This document shows positions 1 to 6,038 of a stretch of DNA of 12,788 bases, piece by piece. The stretch comes from Actinomycetes bacterium (GTDB lineage Bacteria > Actinomycetota > Acidimicrobiia > Acidimicrobiales > Palsa-688). Where the stretch lies: positions 1-12,788 of the forward strand of contig JAKACE010000016.1 of assembly GCA_021821705.1 (NCBI GenBank), written 5' to 3'. Positions within the stretch are counted from its first letter, which is position 1; each line of letters begins with the position of its first letter. Position numbers and translations under genes: made by a program. A model generated the notes under the pieces. It did no database searches. It saw only the letters and a program-made list of their open reading frames with translations, and had not been told where the DNA came from.

Positions 1-1388
1 CCGGCGTAGGGGGTGGCGGCGTCGGCGCTGCCCTGGACCATGAGGATGCCGGGCAGGCCGGGGGCCCCGACCTCGAAGGGCTTGACCGGGCCCCGGACGG
101 GCCAGAAGGCGCAGGCGGCATTGAACCAGGTGTTGTCCCAGGTGACCAGGGGGGCGGTCCGCACCAGCCTGCGGGTGTCGGAGTCCCAGCGGCCCCAGTT
201 GCGCGGCCATGCCACGTCGGAGCACTCGACGGCGTTGTAGACCGCGAACTCGTTCTCGTCCTGAGCTCCCACGGTCTTGTACAGGGCTACGAGGCCCGAG
301 CTCGAGCCATGCCGCAGGTAGGACGACAAAGCGGCCGCCAGGTCGGGCCACACCGAGGTGGTGTACAGACCGGCGACGAAGTCGTCGTCGAGCTCGTCCG
401 GGCCGAGCTGGCCTGGGACAGGGCGCCGCGTCAATAGGGCCTTCGCCGTGGCGAAGGAGGCAGCCACCTCGGCACCGGTGCGGCCCAGGTGGTAGGTGGC
501 GTCGTAGCCGGCTGCCCAGGCGAACATGGCGTCGAGGCGGCGCTGGGCGGCGACGTCCTGGGCCAGGTTGTCCGCGTACCACACGCCGGTCGGGTCGACG
601 GTGCTGTCGAGGACCATGCGCTTGACCGAGGCCGGGTAGAGGGTGGCGTACACCTGGCCGATGTACGTCCCGTACGAGAAGCCGAAGTAGCTGATCTTGG
701 CCTGCCCCATGGCGGTGGCGATCGACTCCACGTCCCTGGCCGTGTCGACCGTGGTCATGTAGGGGAGCAGCCAGCCGTACCTGCGCTCACAAGCCTGGGC
801 ATAGCCGCGCGCTTTGGCCTCCAGGGCCAGCTCCGCCGCCCTGGTCGCCGGCGTGTAGCCCGGCTGCACCGGCCGGAAGTAGGAGGGGTCGCAGTGCATC
901 GATGGCACAGAGGCACCGACGCCGCGCGGGTCGAAGCCGACGATCGTGTACTCGGAGGCGATCGAGGGGGGCAGCTCTCCCGCCACCGTCTCGGCCAGGG
1001 TGCGCCCCGAACCCCCCGGGCCACCCGGGTTGACCACGAGCACGCCCTGGCGCCGGGCGGCCGGAGCGCTGGCGGGCACCTCGGAGAGGGCGATGGTGAT
1101 GTGGCGGCCTCGTGGCCGGGCGTAGTCGAGCGGGACTTGCAGGCTTGCGCACTCCAAGCCGGCCGCCACAGCCGGACATGGGCGCCAGTGCAGGCTTGCC
1201 GCCTGCGGGCCGGGCCCGGCGGCGCCGGCGCTGCTGACCGCTACGTGCCGGGAGGTGGTCGCCGAGGCCGCGCTCGACGTCCAGGCAGAGGCCGCCGGCG
1301 CCGAGCCCCTTGGCGGGGCAGCGACGCTGGGAGGTACCAGGGCTCCGAGCAGGCCGGCGAGCACGCCCAGGCAGGTCAGTGTCCGCAC
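1..1388 (-). CDS. Secreted alpha/beta-hydrolase, tripeptidyl aminopeptidase (TAP/SlpD-like) family, 3' end cut by window
   Basis: This is the first 462 residues of a probable secreted exopeptidase of the S33 (tripeptidyl aminopeptidase) group, which removes short peptides from protein N-termini outside the cell. The GTG at 1388 is the only usual start codon between an in-frame TAG and the signal peptide (basic MRT, then a hydrophobic run to about residue 24). After a linker come W-x-P-C and E-C-A-S-L-Q-V-P-L-D-Y, typical of the family start. Next are the oxyanion-hole loop NPGGPGGSG, the FDPRGVGAS motif, and the nucleophile elbow G-F-S-Y-G with Ser238. The acidic residue Asp456 lies in SADAATPY at the very edge. 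The catalytic His lies beyond the window, so completeness cannot be judged; relatives are about 500-540 residues. It is divergently oriented to the small gene at 1453. No lipobox is seen. The peptidase role is inferred from the family; the substrate is unknown. Confidence 0.9.
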   Translation of the reverse strand, partial: MRTLTCLGVLAGLLGALVPPSVAAPPRGSAPAASAWTSSAASATTSRHVAVSSAGAAGPGPQAASLHWRPCPAVAAGLECASLQVPLDYARPRGRHITIALSEVPASAPAARRQGVLVVNPGGPGGSGRTLAETVAGELPPSIASEYTIVGFDPRGVGASVPSMHCDPSYFRPVQPGYTPATRAAELALEAKARGYAQACERRYGWLLPYMTTVDTARDVESIATAMGQAKISYFGFSYGTYIGQVYATLYPASVKRMVLDSTVDPTGVWYADNLAQDVAAQRRLDAMFAWAAGYDATYHLGRTGAEVAASFATAKALLTRRPVPGQLGPDELDDDFVAGLYTTSVWPDLAAALSSYLRHGSSSGLVALYKTVGAQDENEFAVYNAVECSDVAWPRNWGRWDSDTRRLVRTAPLVTWDNTWFNAACAFWPVRGPVKPFEVGAPGLPGILMVQGSADAATPYA

Positions 1389-1394
1389 GCAGGC

Positions 1395-1400
1395 AACCTA
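1395..1400 (-). promoter_or_regulatory. Possible -10 element for the hydrolase (leaderless transcript)
   Basis: Read on the minus strand the hexamer is TAGGTT, close to the actinobacterial -10 pattern. Six bases separate it from the GTG start at 1388, so transcription would begin on or next to the start codon. No Shine-Dalgarno sequence is visible before this GTG, which fits a leaderless message. A -35 element is not evident. The same heptamer CTAGGTT occurs upstream of pstS. Confidence 0.35.
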
Positions 1401-1452
1401 GCCGTTGGCCCCGAATGGTGCATAGGCCCGACGCAACGGGTAGGTAGCGGCC

Positions 1453-1803
1453 ATGGCGAAGTACGCAGTCAACGGCGCCGGCGTGAACAAGGCGCGCCAG
1501 CTGATCGATGCCCACCGCTACGACACCGAGACGCCGTGGTCCGACGCGGCCCCGTCGGCATCACAGGGCAACGACCAGATCGAGCGCCACGGCTATGACG
1601 GGTACGGGGAGTGGCACCTGGCCATCGACACCGAGGCGTCGCAGGAGACCAAGGACCGCTACGGGTTCCCCTTTGGCGACTTCCGCCGGCTCAACCGGGC
1701 TGCCCTCGTCCACGCCAAGCAGCGGGCGTCACAGAACGGCCACGACGAGGTGGCCAAGGTCGCAGGCGAACTGCTCGAGACGCTGGACCGGACGCGGGCC
1801 TGA
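1453..1803 (+). CDS. Small conserved protein of unknown function (116 aa)
   Basis: I do not know a function for this protein. It is soluble, with no signal peptide, no membrane segment and no cysteine. The pattern is KARQLID near residues 14-20, then a mixed acidic stretch (DTETPWSDAAP). A central block follows: RHGYDGYGEWHLAID, TKDRYGFPFGDFRRLNRAALVHAKQRA. It ends in a helical tail with ELLETLD. I recall similar short proteins (KARxLID, EYAAWHLG, ARYAFVFGDFRRLHR) in several actinobacteria, so it looks like a real conserved family and not a chance frame. The ATG at 1453 is the natural start; only a weak purine stretch (GGTAGGTAG) precedes it. It is divergent from the hydrolase and convergent with the helicase, so probably a single-gene unit. 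The invariant aromatic and charged residues suggest a binding or scaffold role, but that is speculation. Confidence 0.8.
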   Translation: MAKYAVNGAGVNKARQLIDAHRYDTETPWSDAAPSASQGNDQIERHGYDGYGEWHLAIDTEASQETKDRYGFPFGDFRRLNRAALVHAKQRASQNGHDEVAKVAGELLETLDRTRA

Positions 1804-1858
1804 CCCGGGCCGCCACCCGGGCGCAGGGAGGCGAAGGCGTCACGCCCGGGCACCGTCA

Positions 1859-1922
1859 CCCGGGCACCTGGGCACCCGGGCACCCGGGCACCCGGGCACC
1901 TGGGCACCTGGGCACCTGGGCA
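1859..1922. repeat. Tandem octamer array, eight copies of CCYGGGCA
   Basis: Eight uninterrupted 8-bp units are present. In order the third base is C, T, C, C, C, T, T, T. Both sides carry the same octamer CACCGTCA (1851-1858 and 1921-1928). The CCCGGG core is self-complementary, so the transcript of either strand can fold in several registers. The array occupies the gap between the stop codons of two convergent genes; the right-hand CACCGTCA contains the helicase stop. Eight is not a multiple of three, so length changes here would shift any frame read through it, which argues against a coding role. Confidence 0.9.
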
Positions 1923-1925
1923 CCG

Positions 1926-3401
1926 TCAGGCGCTCTGCTGGGAGCGCCGGCGCTGGCCGGAGGCGGCGGCGCCGTTCGAGGACGCGAACTTGCGCCCGGC
2001 GCGACGCCGGCGCCTCCCATCGAGGTCGGTGACCGGCTTCGCTGCGTTGCGGCCGGCCCCGTCCTGAGCCCTGGCGGCGCCAGCCGAGCCGCGGCCCTGG
2101 CCCTGGCCTTGGCGCCCGCTCTTGGCTGGCCCGTTGGCGTCGCGACGGCGGCCGTCGCCAGGGGCCCTACGGGCCTCGTGGTGGTGACCGCTCCTCTGGT
2201 TGCCGGCCTGGGCGGCCAGGCCGGCGAGCCCGGGCCCGGCCTGGGGCCTGGGCCGCGCTGTGGCGCCGGCCATGGCCGACATGGTCCCCTCCGCCGGCGG
2301 GTCGGTGAAGGCGGCCTCGAGGCCCAGCCGTTTCTGCAGCTTGCGGGCAGCGCTCTCCTGGTCGGAGCTCACCAGGGAGATGACCAGGCCGTCCGCTCCT
2401 GCACGCCCGGTCCTCCCGGAGCGGTGCACGTAGGTATCGTCGTCCTCGGGTGGGTCGTAGTGCAGCACGCAGTCGACGCCTTCGATGTGCAGCCCGCGCG
2501 ATGCCACGTCCGTGCCCACCAGTACCTGCGCCCGCCCGCTGCGGAAAGCGGCCAGCGCCCGCTCGCGCTGGGCCTGGCTCCGGTCGCCATGGATCGCGAC
2601 CGCCTCGACGCCCGCCCGGGCCAGTTGCTGGGCCAGGCGGTCGACGCCGTGCCGGGTGCGGCAGAAGACGATGGAGGAGTACTGAGAGGCGACGAGGCTG
2701 GCGGTGACGCCGGCCCGTTGCTCGCGCGTCGTGCGCCAGAACTCGTGGCGGTGGAGCCCGCTGCTGCGGGTGGCGGCGGCAACGGCCGCCCTCAGTGGGT
2801 CGCGCTGGTAGCGGGTCACGAGCTTTTCGACCTCGGGCGACATGGTGGCCGTGAAGAGCAGGGTCTGGCGCTCGGGCCGCACCCGGTCCAGGATCCGCTT
2901 CACGTCGGGCAGGAAGCCCATGTCGGCCATACGGTCGGCCTCGTCGACGACGACCGCCTCGACGGCTGCGAGGTCGACGTGGCCCCGGTTGAGCAGGTCT
3001 ATCAGGCGACCGGGGCATGCCACGGCGATGTCGACGCCCGATCGCAGCGCCGCCAGTTGCCCACCGAAGCCCGTGCCCCCGTAGAAGACGGCGACGCGCA
3101 GCGACCGGGTCGTGCCGAGATCGGCGAGGGAGGCCGCGATCTGGGCCGCGAGCTCGCGCGTCGGGGCCAGTACCAGGGCCCGCGGGGAGCGGGGCTTGCC
3201 CTTGGCGGCCCGGGCGACGAGCGGCAGGCCGAAGGCGAGCGTCTTACCGCTGCCGGTGGGCGACTGGGCGCAGACGTCGCGGCCCGCCAGGCCGTCGGCG
3301 AGGGTGGCGGCTTGGACGGGGAAGGGTGATGTCATGCCGAGGCGCTCCAGATGAGCGCAGAGGTCCGGCGGCAGGCCGAGTGAAGCGAAGGTCGAAGGCA
3401 A
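1926..3401 (-). CDS. DEAD-box ATP-dependent RNA helicase
   Basis: A 491-residue cytoplasmic RNA helicase that uses ATP to unwind or remodel RNA, probably in ribosome assembly or mRNA turnover. Motifs appear in the expected order. They are the Q motif (F5, then PFPVQ to Q30), motif I SPTGSGKT (47-54), PTRELA (80-85), PGR (130-132), motif II DEAD (153-156) and motif III as TAT (184-186). Motif IV follows (SIVFCRTR), then motif V (GTDVASRGLHIEG) and motif VI (YVHRSGRTGRAG). Beyond the core is a roughly 120-residue low-complexity tail rich in Gly, Arg, Ala and Gln, as in RhlE/DeaD-like proteins. The frame stays open upstream to 4217. I place the start at the TTG at 3401 because the Q-motif Phe lies four residues later and GGAGAG (3411-3416) sits nine bases upstream. 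The extra upstream frame would be antisense to the nitroreductase. The exact RNA target is not predictable. Confidence 0.93.
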   Translation of the reverse strand: MPSTFASLGLPPDLCAHLERLGMTSPFPVQAATLADGLAGRDVCAQSPTGSGKTLAFGLPLVARAAKGKPRSPRALVLAPTRELAAQIAASLADLGTTRSLRVAVFYGGTGFGGQLAALRSGVDIAVACPGRLIDLLNRGHVDLAAVEAVVVDEADRMADMGFLPDVKRILDRVRPERQTLLFTATMSPEVEKLVTRYQRDPLRAAVAAATRSSGLHRHEFWRTTREQRAGVTASLVASQYSSIVFCRTRHGVDRLAQQLARAGVEAVAIHGDRSQAQRERALAAFRSGRAQVLVGTDVASRGLHIEGVDCVLHYDPPEDDDTYVHRSGRTGRAGADGLVISLVSSDQESAARKLQKRLGLEAAFTDPPAEGTMSAMAGATARPRPQAGPGLAGLAAQAGNQRSGHHHEARRAPGDGRRRDANGPAKSGRQGQGQGRGSAGAARAQDGAGRNAAKPVTDLDGRRRRRAGRKFASSNGAAASGQRRRSQQSA

Positions 3402-3410
3402 GGTCAGAGT

Positions 3411-3416
3411 CTCTCC
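3411..3416 (-). promoter_or_regulatory. Ribosome binding site that sets the helicase start
   Basis: On the minus strand this reads GGAGAG, nine bases before the TTG at 3401. It supports a TTG start for the helicase over any start further upstream in the long open frame. CTG at 3407 would be only three bases away, too close. Confidence 0.55.
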
Positions 3417-3479
3417 AGGGTCAGTCGTGGCGCAGCACGTCCGCGGGCCGCGACAGGTACCCGAACAGACCTCCGTTGA

Positions 3480-3540
3480 CCGGCGCGCGCCGGCCCTGTG
3501 CCGCTGCAGGGAGGTGAGCCGTGGCTCAGCGAGCCGGCTC
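3480..3540. promoter_or_regulatory. Cluster of palindromes in the helicase/nitroreductase divergent region
   Basis: The 246-bp gap 3402-3647 holds no supportable gene. It contains a perfect 14-bp palindrome CCGGCGCGCGCCGG (3480-3493). Two neighbouring dyads with the same half-site follow: GAGCC-N2-GGCTC (3516-3527) and GAGCC-GGCTC (3531-3540), centred 14 bp apart. A TTGACC (3476-3481) resembles a plus-strand -35 element, but no good -10 follows at 16-18 bp. Repeated half-sites between divergent genes can be operator sites; no regulator gene is in view. Palindromes of C and G also arise easily at this base composition, so this is a weak call. Confidence 0.3.
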
Positions 3541-3635
3541 CTGCCACACGATACCAGGCGCGGGCCCACGGCCTGCGGCAACGCCGCGCCGGCGAGGTAC
3601 TTTTGCACCATCGCGGCCGCGTGACGGCCCCGAGC

Positions 3636-3641
3636 GAGGAG
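3636..3641 (+). promoter_or_regulatory. Ribosome binding site of the nitroreductase
   Basis: GAGGAG lies six bases before the ATG at 3648. It decides this start over the longer frame that opens at 3498, whose extra residues do not resemble a nitroreductase. Confidence 0.75.
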
Positions 3642-3647
3642 CACTCC

Positions 3648-4163
3648 ATGGACACCTGGGAAGCGATCCTGTCCCGGCGCAACGTTCGCAGCTTCACCGA
3701 CCAGGCCCTGCCGGCCGAGCACCTGGAGCGGGTGCTCGAGGCCGGTCGGCGCTCCCCGTCTGCCAACAACCGCCAAAAGTGGGACTTCGTGGTCAGCACC
3801 GATCGCGCCCAGCTGCGGGAACTGGCGACGGTGTGGACCGGGGCCGGCCACGTGGCCGGCTCGGCTGCGACCATAACGCTGGTCCTGCCGGTTCCGGAGA
3901 GCGAGCGCACGGCTCTGCTCGACCAGTACGACCTGGGCCAGGCCACCATGCTGATGATGCTGGCGGCCGCAGATCTGGGCATAGGCAGCGGCCATTCGGC
4001 CGTCGGCGACAAGGACGCATGCCGGCGCATCCTGGGCATCCCGGCCGGCTACGACCCGGCCTACCTCCTGGCTCTCGGCTACCCGGCCGACCGCCCGCTG
4101 TCGCCCGTGCGCCAGCCCAACCGCCGCCCGCTGGACGAGGTTGTGCACCGTGGCCACTGGTAG
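3648..4163 (+). CDS. Nitroreductase family protein (FMN-dependent oxidoreductase)
   Basis: A 171-residue protein of the FMN-binding nitroreductase fold. Such enzymes act as dimers and use NAD(P)H to reduce nitro groups, quinones or similar acceptors. The N-terminus (MDTWEAILSRRNVRSFTD) carries the Arg/Ser phosphate-binding signature at residues 10-15. SPSANNRQKW (36-45) matches the PSAxNxQPW cofactor loop, with Lys in place of Pro. A glycine-rich stretch with DLGIGSGH and the C-terminal NRRPLDEVVHRGHW complete a pattern known from actinobacterial members. It is shorter than the usual 180-220 residues but looks complete at both ends. The start is fixed by the GAGGAG at 3636. It is followed after 69 bp, in the same frame, by an FAD oxidoreductase, so the two may share a message. 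The physiological substrate is unknown. Confidence 0.9.
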   Translation: MDTWEAILSRRNVRSFTDQALPAEHLERVLEAGRRSPSANNRQKWDFVVSTDRAQLRELATVWTGAGHVAGSAATITLVLPVPESERTALLDQYDLGQATMLMMLAAADLGIGSGHSAVGDKDACRRILGIPAGYDPAYLLALGYPADRPLSPVRQPNRRPLDEVVHRGHW

Positions 4164-4178
4164 GCCGGCCCGGCACGG

Positions 4179-4192
4179 CCAGGGCGCCCTGG
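4179..4192. repeat. Perfect 14-bp palindrome between nitroreductase and oxidoreductase
   Basis: CCAGGGCGCCCTGG reads the same on both strands and begins 15 bases after the nitroreductase stop. In RNA it could form a short 5-bp stem with a GCGC loop. No T-tract follows, so a terminator is not demonstrated. It could slow polymerase or ribosome between the two genes, or be chance in GC-rich DNA. Confidence 0.35.
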
Positions 4193-4232
4193 GCGGCCGG
4201 GAGGGTACCGGCGGCACCCGGGCGGGGGCGTC

Positions 4233-5846
4233 CTGAGCTCGACAGGCAGCACCTACGACGCTGTCGTCGTCGGCTCGGGCCCCAACGGCCTGGTCGCCGC
4301 CAACCTGCTGGCCGACGCCGGCTGGGACGTGCTGGTGCTCGAGGCCCAGCCCGAGCCCGGAGGGGCTGTGCGTAGTGCGGGCTACCTCGGCCCGGGCTTC
4401 GTGGCGGACGTCTGCAGCGCCTTCTACCCCCTGGCGGCAGCGTCACCGGCCATCGCATCGCTCGCCTTGGAGGACCACGGGCTGCGCTGGGCCCACGCTC
4501 CGGCGGTGCTGGCGCACCCATTGCCCGATGGCGGCTGCGCCCTGCTCAGCCGGGACGTGACCGAGACCTGCTCGGCGCTGGAGCGACTGGGCCGGGGTGA
4601 CGGGGCGGCGTGGGAGCGCCTCTGGCAGCTCTGGGGCCGGCTGGGACCGGCTCTGGTCGATGCGTTGTTCACACCGTTCCCTCCGTTGCGCGCCGGTACC
4701 CGCATGCTGGCGCGGGCCGGGCCGGCCGGCGTACCCGCCTTTGCCAGGTTCGCGGCGCTCCCGGTGCGCCGCCTGATGGAGGAGGAGTTCTCGGGGCCGG
4801 GGGGCCTCCTGCTCGCCGGCTGCACGATGCACACCGACCTGGCCCCCGAGTCTGCCGGTGGCGCACTGTACGCCTGGATCCTGGCCATGCTCGGCCAGCA
4901 GTACGGTTGGCCGGTGCCCGAGGGCGGTGCCGGGAGGCTGGCACAGGCCATGGTGGGGCGGCTGCGCAGCCTGGGCGGCGAAGTGCGCTGCTCGACGCCG
5001 GCCGAGGAGGTGCTCGTGCGCCACGGCCGGGCCACCGGGGTGCGGGCGGTGTCGGGGGAGACCTTCCGTGCCAGGCGGGCGGTGATCGCCGACGTGGCCG
5101 CACCGCTGCTCTACGGCGGGCTGGTCGGCTGGGAGCACCTGCCGGCGCGCCTGCGCGACGACATCAGGCGGTTCCAGTGGGACTACGCCACCGTCAAGGT
5201 CGACTGGGCGCTGTCGGGACGGGTGCCGTGGTCCGCACCGACCGCCGGGCGGGCCGGGACCGTCCACCTGTCCGCTGGGATCGACGAGATGACGATGTAC
5301 TGCGCCCAACTGGCCACCGGGCAGGTGCCTGCGGAGCCTTTCGTGCTCATGGGCCAGATGACAACGGCCGACGCCAGCCGCTCACCGCTGGGCACGGAAT
5401 CGCTCTGGGGTTACACCCACGTGCCCAGGTCAGTAAGGGGGGACGCAGGCGGGAGGGGGTTGTCCGGCGCCTGGGACGGCGCCGAACTGGAACTGATGGC
5501 CGACCGGGTCGAGCAGCAGGTGGAGCGGTTTGCCCCGGGCTTTCGCTCCCTGGTGTCCCGGCGCCACGTGCTCGGCCCCCACCAGTTGCAAGAGCACAAT
5601 GCCAACGCGGTCGGCGGAGCCGTGAGCGGTGGCACAGCCGCGGCGCACCAGCAGCTCTTCTTGCGCCCCGTGCCCGGCCTGGGGCGGCCGCGCACCCCGG
5701 TGGCGGCCCTCTACCTCGCATCTGCCTCGGCGCACCCCGGAGGTGGCGTCCACGGAGCGTGCGGGGCCAACGCAGCCAGGGCGGCGCTGCGGGCGCAGGG
5801 CCCGGTGCGCCGATGGCTCCGGCGCGCTGCGGCGGCGCCGGCGTAA
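4233..5846 (+). CDS. FAD-dependent oxidoreductase, phytoene desaturase-like (COG1233 type)
   Basis: A 537-residue flavoprotein of the amine-oxidase/phytoene-dehydrogenase superfamily. The dinucleotide-binding segment is YDAVVVGSGPNGLVAANLL with GxGxxG at residues 14-19 and the ribose-binding acid Glu37. The next motif is PGGAVRSAGYLGPGFVADVCSAFYPL, as in COG1233 proteins. The C-terminal FAD-contact motif is ASAHPGGGVHGACGANAA (HPGGGVHG 501-508). No transmembrane segment is obvious. From the upstream stop (TAG 4161) to the Rossmann motif there is no ATG, GTG or TTG. The first in-frame GTG (4329) would remove GxGxxG. The CTG at 4233, preceded by a GGGGG run four bases away and giving MSSTGSTYD, is therefore my start; a base error is the alternative. 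The substrate is unknown. No carotenoid genes are nearby, so a carotenoid role is not supported. It may be co-transcribed with the nitroreductase. Confidence 0.87.
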   Translation: MSSTGSTYDAVVVGSGPNGLVAANLLADAGWDVLVLEAQPEPGGAVRSAGYLGPGFVADVCSAFYPLAAASPAIASLALEDHGLRWAHAPAVLAHPLPDGGCALLSRDVTETCSALERLGRGDGAAWERLWQLWGRLGPALVDALFTPFPPLRAGTRMLARAGPAGVPAFARFAALPVRRLMEEEFSGPGGLLLAGCTMHTDLAPESAGGALYAWILAMLGQQYGWPVPEGGAGRLAQAMVGRLRSLGGEVRCSTPAEEVLVRHGRATGVRAVSGETFRARRAVIADVAAPLLYGGLVGWEHLPARLRDDIRRFQWDYATVKVDWALSGRVPWSAPTAGRAGTVHLSAGIDEMTMYCAQLATGQVPAEPFVLMGQMTTADASRSPLGTESLWGYTHVPRSVRGDAGGRGLSGAWDGAELELMADRVEQQVERFAPGFRSLVSRRHVLGPHQLQEHNANAVGGAVSGGTAAAHQQLFLRPVPGLGRPRTPVAALYLASASAHPGGGVHGACGANAARAALRAQGPVRRWLRRAAAAPA

Positions 5847-5853
5847 AGGACCT

Positions 5854-5877
5854 CCCCGAGAGTTCACCGTCTCGGGG
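5854..5877 (+). terminator. Hairpin just after the oxidoreductase gene
   Basis: CCCCGAGA (5854-5861) and TCTCGGGG (5870-5877) are perfect 8-bp inverted repeats around the loop GTTCACCG. The stem starts 8 bp after the TAA at 5844-5846, the right place for a terminator. It has no T-tract, so it would be a non-canonical terminator of the kind often inferred in high-GC bacteria. Its loop is also the first unit of the PHO-box array. Confidence 0.55.
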
Positions 5878-5916
5878 CCACGCGTTCGACTCCCGTTCAC
5901 CGAGAGTTAAATCGAC
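5862..5916 (+). promoter_or_regulatory. PHO box: phased 11-bp direct repeats upstream of pstS
   Basis: Units start every 11 bp at 5862 (GTTCACCGTCT), 5873 (CGGGGCCACGC, degenerate), 5884 (GTTCGACTCCC), 5895 (GTTCACCGAGA) and 5906 (GTTAAATCGAC). Streptomyces PhoP binds tandem 11-bp direct-repeat units that begin GTTCA(CC), and pst genes are its classic targets. The array ends five bases before a -10-like TAGGTT and covers the -35 position, as expected for an activator that replaces a poor -35. The prediction is induction of pstS when phosphate is scarce. The phoR/phoP genes are not in the window. Confidence 0.8.
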
Positions 5917-5921
5917 GTGCC

Positions 5922-5927
5922 TAGGTT
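5922..5927 (+). promoter_or_regulatory. Likely -10 element of the pstS promoter
   Basis: TAGGTT matches the actinobacterial -10 pattern. The hexamer 17 bp upstream (5899-5904, ACCGAG) is not a consensus -35 and lies in the PHO box. Transcription would start near 5934, giving a leader of about 105 bases before the pstS ATG. Confidence 0.5.
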
Positions 5928-6038
5928 CTGTGGCGGTTCGAACACGACTGCGCAGTCGGCCAACCCTCGGGCACCGGGGCGGGACAGAACGTCCACCCGC
6001 GGCTCGCTCGTCCCGCAAAGAGAGGAAACCGACACTCA

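Noticed and set aside
489..1598. Plus-strand open frame of 369 codons opposite the hydrolase
   Set aside because: The minus strand carries all the TAP-hydrolase motifs. The plus frame has no recognisable domain.
1859..1922. CRISPR array
   Set aside because: The units are 8 bp with no spacers, and no cas gene is present. It is a simple tandem repeat.
1611..3329. Long plus-strand open frame of 572 codons across the octamer array and the helicase
   Set aside because: It is antisense to a complete DEAD-box gene, has low-complexity composition, and reads straight through the 8-bp repeats. This is a typical GC-rich shadow frame.
3402..4217. A 763-residue version of the helicase starting at 4217 on the minus strand
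   Set aside because: The extra 272 residues are antisense to the nitroreductase, which has clear family motifs and its own ribosome site. The TTG at 3401 has a good ribosome site just before the Q motif.
4233..5846. Carotenoid biosynthesis role (phytoene desaturase) for the FAD oxidoreductase
   Set aside because: The fold family is right, but no phytoene synthase or other carotenoid gene is nearby. The COG1233 group is functionally broad, so only the family is called.
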